Origin: Telopea speciosissima
Lineage: Eukaryota > Streptophyta > Magnoliopsida > Proteales > Proteaceae
Reading direction: 5' to 3'
Assembly (NCBI RefSeq): GCF_018873765.1
Contig: NC_057922.1
Span: forward strand, 8,755,563-8,819,562
DNA length: 64,000 nt
Shown piece by piece: positions 12,474 through 23,500 of this stretch; position 1 is the stretch's first letter; each line of letters begins with the position of its first letter. A program made the translations under genes and the position numbers. The notes under the pieces were generated by a model that saw only the letters and a list, made by a program, of their open reading frames with translations, did not search any database and was not told the origin of the DNA.

Positions 12474-14226
12474 TTCTCTTCTTGTCACAACTTGATTGTT
12501 GTGTGTAAACTCGGACGGTTCAACTCGAGTTTTCTACTTTTCCTTGGCGTTTAGACGATTCATCTCGATAACTCGTGGGCCCAACGGTAAGAAAAGAGAG
12601 CCCTGTCAAGAACCACTGTTTTGGAAGTGAAAGGAATGTGAAGAACTGTGGATGCCGAAACGAAATCCCAGAATCGAATTTAAATGGGTAGGTCGACCTT
12701 AGCAACTTAGCCCTTCTCTTCCTGTCTGCTTCTTTCATCCTTTCGTCGTCTTCTTCTCTCCAAATGTTATAACCTCCAATGTATTTTGAAGAACAAGAAG
12801 ATTAGAATGAGAACAGAAATTTTGAAGAACAAAAATATTTGAACCCCATTGTAAACGTCGAAGGAGAATAACCTCCTTGAACCCCACTGCGGAAGATGCT
12901 GAACACATGCAGAGCAAGAGAGAGAGAGATGGAGATCGCTGGAAATTCAAAATTTGCCAAAATTAGGGACAAATCACTGGAAAATTTCGACAAAATGAAA
13001 GGGAACAATAAGAAGTGAGGAGATATGCAATGAAGCGAAGGATAGACTGTTGGTGTTGCATAATCGGAACGGGCGGCTTGTAGGGGTGTCAATTTCAGGC
13101 CCGGCCCGGTTCGGCAGTCCGATGAAGTCCGACACGTTTAATAATCGATTGTTCTTGGTGTGGGGTTCTAGCCCATCGAACGTCTGATCGATTACGAGCC
13201 CGACTTAACCCACCCTGTTAAAACCCGACCTAGCCCGACCTAAACGATGTTCAAACATTTTATTGTATCATTGATACAGGGTTGGAACATTGATGTCAAA
13301 ACATACAATATTGATCGCATTTGTCAGGAGTGTTTGTTGGGTGAAGCCCAAATTCCCAACTTCTCTTCCGACACTCTCCCTCCCTCATACTTTTCACTCA
13401 AATCCAAGAAAGCATTTCTTTTTTGTATTATCTCAAAGTATTCCTCTTCACTCTCTCCCCCTTCTTTATCAATTCCTTCTATATTCCTGAAACAATGACC
13501 TCCATATTTCTAGAGAAAGAGGAAGCAGAACTAGGGTTGTCCCCAACTTTTTCATGAAATGCTAGAGAAAGCAGTTTTAAGTGAGCATTTCCATTGAAGT
13601 AGATGTTGGTACTCAATTATTTGGTGAGTGATTTGATGTAATGAAGAATGCAAATAACAATTAGGGTGTCCTTCAGTTTCTGTAATAGTTTGCTTACTTG
13701 CTTTTGGTTTTTAATTTGGCGTTGGTTACTGAATAATAATCTATCTTAATGGAATGCTGCTCTTATTTTTTAACATTGTTTGCATTTTCTCTAAGGAATC
13801 AGAAGTTGAAATTTTGGGTTTGATGAATTATTGTTGCATAAAATGCCATTGTTTAATAGGTCTACCTACCTTTGAGATTCCTCTTTTTCTTTCCATATGA
13901 TTGTGTGTCATTTGACAAACCGAATAAGTCTATTTGGGATCTTATGGACTTGTATATTAGCAGCAGAAATTGGAGGCCTGTGGAGTATTTTAACTTCATA
14001 AGGGAAGAAAAGTCTCTCTATGTATGGAGGGAAACATCTTATTCCAGTGGCATCATGAATCTCTCCAACATTACTGCTAATGTTGATGCACTAGCCGGAA
14101 AGGCCTATGATGTTTATATGGGTTGCCCTAAAATGTTTCCATTTACTCAGAAATGTAGAATCTGTTGGACTTTCCAAATAATCTCCCAAGAAACTTGTAC
14201 CAACAGCCAAACAGAACAGAAGATTT
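12474..14226. other. Intergenic stretch downstream of RABC
   Basis: No gene recognised. From about 13085 to 13250 the sequence TAGGGGTGTCAATTTCAGG followed by GGCCCGGCCC and CCCGACC text is one end of a GC-rich hAT-like MITE of the type complete at 49989-50938; a second end was not found. An open stretch at about 13891-14228 (reading SIWDLMDLYISSRNWRPVEY) looks protein-like but I cannot assign it. Confidence 0.35.
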
Positions 14227-14393
14227 AGGGAAAAAGATTTATGTGCGGGAGTGTGGTAGGCCACACTCCCATGAGTCTCTCTGTCTCCTCCCCATGTGAA
14301 AAGACATCTCTGGTCTCTTATTTTAAAGAGGAGGGAGACAGACACATGGGAGTGCTGGTGTAGGCCACACTCTTGTGCAGAAAACTGCTTCCC
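14227..14393. repeat. Foldback MITE, copy 1
   Basis: A 167-bp self-complementary element. The arms contain GGGAGTGTGGTAGGCCACACTCCCATG and its inverted partner with CACATGGGAGTGCTGGTGTAGG. The outer tips are GGGAAAAAGA and CTGCTTCCC. A close relative lies at 14703-14869. It sits just downstream of the RABC stop codon, so it may lie in the 3' UTR. Confidence 0.7.
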
Positions 14394-14512
14394 GAAGATT
14401 TATAATAAGGTGAAGAGGAACACCAACTTTCACTATTTGAGGCTGAATTGACAGTTTTCCGTCAAGTATGTATTAAATATGACAATCAGAGAAACCTGAC
14501 ATGACAATCAAC

Positions 14513-17500
14513 TTAGCAACAGCCACTAGTTGATGCATCAGCTTGCGAAGGAGGCTTCTGTTTAAAGATGTTCTTTTTCACACCTGCTGAGCTTTCAGCC
14601 AAGAGACTGGGTGTGTCCAATATCTGCACACCACCACCACCAAAAACCATCATCATCATATTCTAGCATGCTAACAAGCAAACTAAAAATTATATAATCA
14701 AAGGGAAGTAGTTTTCTGTCCGGAAGTGTGGCCTACGCCAGCACTCCCATGTGTCTCTCTCTCATCCTCAAAATAAGGGGATAGAGGTGTCTTTTCATAT
14801 GAGGAGGAGAGAGAAAGACTCATGGGAGTGCTGGCGTAGGTCACACTCCCGAACAGAGTTCTTTTTCCCATAATCAAATTTTAAGAACTCCAACCTGTTT
14901 ACAAGTTAATGCAGTAACCATCTAAGGACCTTCGGTATTTGCAAAATGCTGCATCATAGACATTTGAGTATGTTGACAGAAACCATGAAAATAAGGAAAT
15001 GTGTCTTCCCACTCACTCAGTCATTTTCAAACTTGTGGAAGACAGGCCATATGGAATTGATATGGCTTCCGTAAGGTATACAAACCTTCATTAATGAGAA
15101 AGAACAAAACCCAAAAAAGAAGAGACATTTCACATTCTGTATGATGCTTTCATGAGTCAATGATGTGGTTTACCTTGCACTATCAGAATGAAAGACAAAA
15201 TGTAAAATTAACCCTAATATTATCGACCATTGGCTCAAAAAATAACAATTAGTGATCAAATATGAGAAGATTCTGAAATTTTACAATCAGAATTCTATCC
15301 ATGGAAGGGTTTAACTTGGATAATTAGGATCAGTGTAAAGAGGAGCTTTCCATTTGCACAGTCAAGATTTGAAAACGTTTTGGCCAAGAGATATGAACTG
15401 AGTTGTGGTTTTATTAATTCAAGTATGTCACGTGGACAGCTTGACATGACCAGATGATGCCTAGACCACCAGTCGAAAGAACATTATTTGAGATTCTCTC
15501 TCTCTCTCTCCTGAAATGATGTCTCTGCCGCCAATGTTAGAAACATTTCTTTGCCTCTCATTGGTGCACTCCCCTATGCCGCTTGCTCAGAGAACCTTCT
15601 CTCACTAATTAACTACACCAAATGACCAATGAGTTTAAAAAAAAAAAAAAGGGTGTACCCAATGCACCAGTCTTCCGCCACTACGGGATCTGGAGAGAGG
15701 TCATAATGTACGCAGCCTTACCCCGTTTTGCGGAGAAGCTGTTTCCCAACTCGAACCCACGGCCACTAGGTCACAATGGAGCAACTTTACCGTTGCGCCG
15801 AGGTCCGCCCTCTAATTACTAACTACAATACATTTAACACTAAATTAATAAAGTAAAATAACAATTGGACAATGAGAATGGTAATCGACTTGGAGTTCTC
15901 TCTATTTAGTATTTACACAATGCAGTTATTATAAAGTGGCATTTATTGTTTCATTTAAGGCATATTCTAGGACTTGTATATTTAAAATGTACATACCTTT
16001 AAGACAAGCTCCTCAAAACATTGCTCTACATTAACTCGGGTTTTAGCACTACATTCAAGAAACAGGCATCCATACTCCCTAGCAAAGTTAACACCCTCTT
16101 TCTTGGTGACAACCCTTTCACTTTCCTGGAGAGGAAGGGGAAAAAAAGAAAAAGCAAACGATCTCAACCTGTATCACACCTTGAAATGGTGCAAGTACTT
16201 CTATGATGAAATTCAATTGTTCAATGAGTACAAAATAAACATAAGCTAAAGAACAACTGTTTCAACTATTTTCCAATTCCTGTCAAATATAGGCCTGATT
16301 TGGTATGATTTCTATTTCAATTTCAGGGGGTGATTTCTATTTCTAAAATTGTTTGGTTTGATTTTTGCACCTTATTTCAGTGAAATAGAAATCAAGTTGA
16401 ATAGAAATTCTGAAATAACTGAGGAGCTGTTTCAGAATTTCTATTTCATTTGATTTAACACTCTTACTCCTGAATGAGTACATGGTTAATTTCATGGGCA
16501 AAGTAGTAATTGCATGTTAAAAATAAAACACCACACTTCTTCTCCTAATGGTCTCACTACCACCACCCCACTCCCACCATTGCCACCGCCACCACCACCA
16601 CTACTACCCTGTTACCACCACCACTACTACCCCGCTACCACCACCACCACTACCCTGCCATCACCACCACCGCCACTACTTCCACAACCACCACCACCAC
16701 CACCGCCACTACTTCCACGTCACCACTACCCTTCCACCACCATCGCCACTACCTTGCCGCTACAACCACCATCCTTCCCAAAGAAATATAGAGAATATAT
16801 CCTCAGAATTTGAACTATCAAACGGATTTTTTTTATTCTTGAAATATTTTATATTCATTCAACCAAAACAATTTCAATTTTTTGACCAAAAATCTATTAG
16901 TTGACTATTTCAAGAAATCAATCTAAAATTGAAATAGAAATCAATCTAAAATTGAAATAGAAATCATACCAAATCAGGCCATAGTCCTGCCAAATTCTCC
17001 ATAAAATGGAAGTTCTGAGCCAGGATATCTAAAGAAGTACCTTATCCACTTTGTTTCCCACCAGCATCTTGATGCAATCTTGGTTTGTTGAGTAGAGGTC
17101 AATTTCTTTGCCCCATACATCAGAAAGGTTTGTGAATGTTTCTCGCCGTGTGACATCATAAACTGTCAAGTACTCCCCGAGGGGGAAAAAATTTACTAAG
17201 GTTTTCCACAACATTTCTTAACTTGAATTGTATGAATACAAACGAGCTAGATAATAAACACATGATTTTCTTAGATGTAGATGTACTAGAGCAGGAAGGT
17301 GCCAGTATAGCATGCTGATAAGGACCTTGGCCTGATCTCAAAGTCTTGGAATCGAGTCCCACCTTCACCCTCCCTCCCCCCCCCCCCCCCCAAAGTGAAT
17401 GTAACCCCCCCAAGTGAATGTAATGATGTCAATTTCATATTAAAAATCACGAAGTTTTTTATACTATTATGACAACGGTCGAGAAGAAGACTACATAGAT

Positions 17501-20500
17501 CGTTCTTATTCTGCTCAAACAATCATTAGGTTCATACTAAGGCCAAAATTATTCTTCAGTTAATGGAATAAAATTTAGACTTTTTCACATAAACAAAATT
17601 TCCAACAGTAGAAGCGTTCCAATAAGACAAAAGGGTCAGTATATATATGTAAAAAAAAAGAAAAAACAGTAGAAGATTAACCTTCATTCATTGCCCCACA
17701 TACAACCTTCTCTCAAACCCTAGTGACATGGTTATGTGAAAGAGAAAAAAGGGCGTACCCAGTGACATGGTTATGTGAGTAAAATAAATTTTAAATACTG
17801 AACTTCAACCACATTGAAATCCAATCGGTCATCTTAGTGGTTGAAACTGCTGTCATTCAGAGTCCTGAGTCAGAAAATTTGTGAATAGTCAATGTGTCAA
17901 CAGCCATTGGACATCATTATTGACACTTGATCCATCCAGTATCCTAGATGTATCAGTAGCCATATCTGATTCAGATGTGATTCAATTGTCAGTTGCAAAA
18001 TTATAATGCAACTAGGAAAGGCTGTACTTGGAATTATTCTGTTTCAATACATTGTATATGACGCATAACCCCAGAAACAATAGCCCTAAACGGGAGGACT
18101 ACTCAATTCTTATGTCATACATACATACATAGGGCATCTGCATTAACCTTACTAAGTTACTTTACATATCAAACATGGATAGTCATAATCTCAGCACTAA
18201 GAATGAATTATAACAATCAAAGAGGGAAAGAAATACATATATAATGTCAAACCATTGCCATCAGCCATGCAGATTCTAAGCTCACAAATCATCCACAACA
18301 CCGAGCAACTTTATCACACCCCACAAGTAATCAGAGAGGCTCCTTTTCAATTTTTATCTTTGATCCATAGCGAGATTGCACTCAAGTGAATACAAATTTT
18401 GAACAGCACAAATAAATTTGAAAAACGAAATATAGAACTCAAACCTATGTCCCAAAAAATAAAGAAAAAAATATTAGGCTGAAGTGTGAAGAAATACCCA
18501 TAATGATTCCTTGCGCTCCTCTATAGTATGAGCCTGTTAATGTTCTGAACCTCTCCTGCCCAGCTGCATGATGAAAAGAATAAGTAACTTCATTATTCCC
18601 TTTTTTATGGTTAACCAAATGAACCTCATCTGCCTAAAAGGAAGATGGTGAAAAAGGTCATTCAAAAAGAAGCACAAACAAGGTATCTTATTCTAACCAC
18701 TTTACAGTACATCAGCAAATTTTTTCCATTTAACAAAGAGATAATTAATATGCTCCAACAATACACTTATCCATGATGGATTCTCAGTAAGTACACTTAC
18801 CCAGCTTGAAAGTAATCTTGAAAACTGTCTTAACAAATGTAGTTCTTTGTATTCAGAGGCTGCTGAAGTCTTTTATTTAATTTTCTTCTGAAGGGCATTT
18901 GTGTTGTGAGATTAAGTACTTAAAAGCATAGTTATCAAGGCGGCAAGGCGACCAAGGCGGTGGAGAGGGTCCAAAATCAAAGCAACACCAACAAGGCGTA
19001 CCAACGTGTCCGCCTAGGTGCCCAAGGCAACCAAGGAGCCTGGACGCCTAGGCGACGCCTTGATAACTATGCTAAAAAGAAGCAGTGTATAAAGACATGG
19101 ACTCATGCAGATGGCAGGAGTGGTTGACTTGGTAAATGCAATCTTTAAGGGGAGGGGAGACGAAGGAAAGAAAAGAATAGAAAGAGAAGGAATGACAAGT
19201 CTTTCAGTGCAAGGATTTAGCTCACTTCATAGACATGGTCACCAACATCATTTTTCATTTTAATTGTTTATAATGACAGCGTTACCATGTTTAGAAACCG
19301 GAGGATTTTCCACTGCAAGAATTTCAAAGAGCTTGTCATATTTGAGAAGATTGTTCCATACTGTGGTTCTAATGGATTGGCCAATCAACTGTGGATCGAG
19401 TGTTTTTTTTCTCCTCGAATCAGTAGATCCTTTCTCTGATTCAAAACGACAGGGTCATTATCACCAGGACCAATCTGAACAACAATAGCGATCCTTAAAT
19501 CCCTAGATTAAGGCTTTCCAACTTAAAGAAACATGTTGAGTGTTCATAATACTCGAGCCTAATCAACACCAAAGACTCTACACATGCTGCCTCAGTTCTC
19601 AAGAAATGACGCATCCACCTAAGTGTGAATGGAAGACACTGCATTTTGTTGATGATTCTCTCAGCATTTTCATAGGATACCACCGTTTGGTGACCAACTA
19701 AAGTTTGCATCCTATTTCCTAGTTGCCCATTTATTTTGATCCCAATACAGTTCACTCTTCACTGATGAGCTAACAAGCACCAATATGTGATGGTATAATT
19801 GACTTTTAAAGAGTCCTCAGCTGGAAGGAATAGCAAAACTAATGGTACTTCATTAGGGAACCCAGGATAATCAGGGGTGGGAGGTCTTAACACCTAGTAG
19901 GGAGTAGTTTCGAGAGCCTATTCAGCTCCAGTTGGAGAAGGAAACTCTACAAAGGCTGAGCTTCTATCATTTGGAATATGCTTTGAGAGAGGGCATTTGC
20001 AATCTAATAGTAGAGGGAGATTCAGCCAACTATTATATTTTGGATGGATTCAGATTCACAGGTTCCATGGAGGTTTGCTCATGCCAGAAGGAGTATCAGA
20101 TATACTGCTTCCCAAATGAACTGCTGCCCATTCAACTGGAGGTCCAGATCTGCTAATGATGTGCCAGACCAGCTGGCCAAACAGGGTGTGAATAGGCTGG
20201 TAAGGCTGCGTACATTATGACCCTCCCCAGACCTCGCAGTGGCGAAAGCCCTGTGCACTGGGTTCACCCATTTTTTTTCTTTTTTTTTTGGGTTCTTTTT
20301 CTGTAGTTCTTGTTTGAGCTGTCAATTTTCCAGTTCCCTGTGTTGCTTCAGGTCTAGAATGTCTCAAGTTCTGTAAATAACAGTTTCATTAACAATAAAA
20401 TTGATTCTACTATCATCTAAAAAAGAAAAAGAAAAAAAAAAGGGTTTGATATTTTCAGACCTTGACTAATGGGTCTATTAATTAATTATTTCTTTTTGGT

Positions 20501-23500
20501 AGGCAAATATTTTATATGGGTTTCTAGGTTATTTATTTCAAAGTTTTTGAAAGTTCGCACTCTCATTTAAAGGGTTCTCAATTTTAAGATTTTTACTTAT
20601 ATCAGTTTTTTTTTTCAATGCTTCTATGTTGGGATTAGTTAATAGTTCCAATGTTTTCAGTTAAGGCTTAAAAAGAGAGAGATTAAAAAAGTGATAAATA
20701 TAACTGTTATATTAATTGGATTATTTTGAAGATGCTGTCACTGCACTGGTTAAAGCCTGCAGGCTGTCATTTCTAGGCCATGGGTTCATCTCCCACCTTC
20801 ATCCTTACCCCTCTTCCCTCAAGCTATACCATATTCACACAAGAGAAGAAAAAAGTGGGATAACTATGAATTTCCTTCCTTCTGCACAATAAACTTTTGC
20901 TAAGACAATAGTTGTACATGCATAAACAGTGTATGCATGTCTTCCAGCATAATCAGGTCAATTTTTTGTTGGGGGGGGGGGGGGGGAGGTTCTCAAGGTT
21001 GGGCTTCAAAGTACATTGAAAAGAAAGATACCATTTTTTCCTTCCTCTTTTTTTAAAAGGACTCATGAAATTTTATATGCTAATTATACACCAGAATTTC
21101 TCTTATCATACAGAGGTACTTTCTTATTAAGTACTTATTACAAGTACAAGGGTGATATAATTATGCAAGTGTGATACAAACAATGTGAAAGTTACATTTA
21201 GCAAAAGAAAGCAATGAACTGTTGAAGGCTCCACTATGCAATAAGATGAGGAAAAATATATTATGACGGTTGGGCAAATTATGAAGGACATTAAATGCAC
21301 CGATAAGGATTAAGGAGCCATATTCTGCAGATTAGAGGAATTAAAAGAACTAAAGGCATGCTAAAAATGACCTGGGGAGAAATGGGTGGCTCTATGTTGA
21401 TAAAAGACATGACCTTAAATAGATTAGAATGGTGAGACAGGACTGTGTAGCTGACCGTATTTAGTTGGAATGAGTCTCAGTTGAGTTGAGTTGAGTTTAG
21501 TTGGGTTCAAAAGCAATGAAATTGCATGTGTCAAGGTCATCTAATTCCAAAACAAATAGCTGGGCACTAAAAAAAAGCTTTTTTGGTCAGAGAAAATAGG
21601 AAATACATTGAAAGCCATATTAAACACAATATAATTTCTTATGAGAATCTGAACTGTTCCACGGGATGAGCATGTCGGTTAAGATGGTAACCTGTTATAA
21701 TTAAGGCGTTAAGAATTCTGCAAAATGAAATCATTAGTGAAGATCATTTACCTGTATCCCAGATAGCAAGCTTCAACTTTTTACCCCTAAGAGTAACTAA
21801 CTTTACCTTGAAATCCACACCTACAGAGAATGAAACAGAAGGACATGAAAAACTATGACATCAAGAAAACGAGAAAAAGTAAATACATCAAAGAAAGAAA
21901 AAAAAAACTTCTTACTATATTGTCTCTTGTAGTTAACTGACTAAATAGTCAACAATTTTTTCAGTTTTGGGGATACCTTTGCACATCCATCAGACATATA
22001 TTTGTGGTTAGAAATGGACTAGATGCCAAAAATAAAATAAAAAGCACACACACATTAAATTCTTTACATACTTTGTAACGGATCTGAGCATTATCTAGGT
22101 CATAATTGATGAGAGAGAGAAAAGAGAGTTGGGAGAAAATAAGGAAACACATTGTTGTAGTTCAAGAGAACAAGAAGGCCAGCAGCAAACCAGGCCATCA
22201 AAAGAATGGACTTATGCTACTTTTGAGTGTCCAATAGGTTACATGGGCTAGAAATTTTGGGTTTACTAGTGTAATGGGCCAATTTTATAATCCCAAATAT
22301 TAGGGATTTAAGTCCAATACGGCATTTAGTAGTTAGTTTCAAATTTGTAATGTTCTAGAATAGCTACTATTTTGAAGAGAGACTTAAGTTGTAATGGTTT
22401 ATCCCTATTATATATAAGTGTTTCCTGTTTTGCTTATTTCCATGAAGTTAATAAAGAGTAGCGAATCATACCCACTACCAACGATTTGAGAAATAATTTA
22501 GCCTTGAGCTTGTGAGTTCTGGGAGAGACAGACCATGGTCTTGTGGGATTCAAAACTGTTCTACTGTGGGATGCAGTAGGGAAACATTGGTGGGATGCCA
22601 AGATTGGAGTTGGTGGGATACCTTTTCCACAGTTAGGTGTGAGGCATAACATATCCTTCTCGTCTTCTATTCTTCTATCCTTATCTTTTTCTTTTCTTTT
22701 TCCTTGTTGGTTGAGGTACTGATATTGTTTCTGTTTCCAATCAGTTACAAATCACACATTACCATCGAATCTGGCTTCTAAGTGTATTGTTCTTTCTGAA
22801 GTGCCAGGATCAGTCAATTCTATTCTCAACTCAACTATCAATTTCAGGAGGTCATTGTTGTCATGTTTTGAACTCCCTGTGCTGGTGCCAACACGGTGTT
22901 TTGACTCCAGTTGCTATTTCATAATCAGTTGTTAATACTGACCGACATTTTATTTCTGTAATCTATTTCTATTCCATCAGTGGCTATTTTCTGTCAAGCT
23001 TTAGTTTCTAACTCTGATCCCAAGTTTCTATTTGGATTCTAACTTTCAATTTCTTGATTTCAGGTTGCTATTCTCTTCCAGATACTAAATCTGAGTCTCT
23101 AATTTGATTATCATCTATCTCTGTGACTGTCGGGCCTCTTAAGATACTACCGTCAGATCTGAATCAGACTTTTGGGCATTGTTATCTATCTTCAATAGCT
23201 TCAGTGAACAGAAGATCAGACCTATTTGATCCGTCTTTTGTGAGTTATTTCAGATCTCTAATTCTGGTACAATTATCCCTGTGATTCTGGTCATTGCTGG
23301 AATTCCTCCTACACCCTTGCATGTCCAAGGAATCCACATTACACATTAAGCAGTAACATGACCCCACTCAACAGCTCCTTAAGAGTTCTGCCTGATAGGT
23401 AAATCCACAGGGCCACATCAACTATAAGTCTATAACTAGGTCTACCTCATCTGCATCCCTGCTTACATGTACCATGCACTTGGAAGCAGGCACATAAATT

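Noticed and set aside
16514-16904. Open Pro/His/Thr-rich frames of about 100-118 residues
   Set aside because: They come from the CCA-type minisatellite core of the MITE at 16292-16980, open in more than one frame, with no coding signature.
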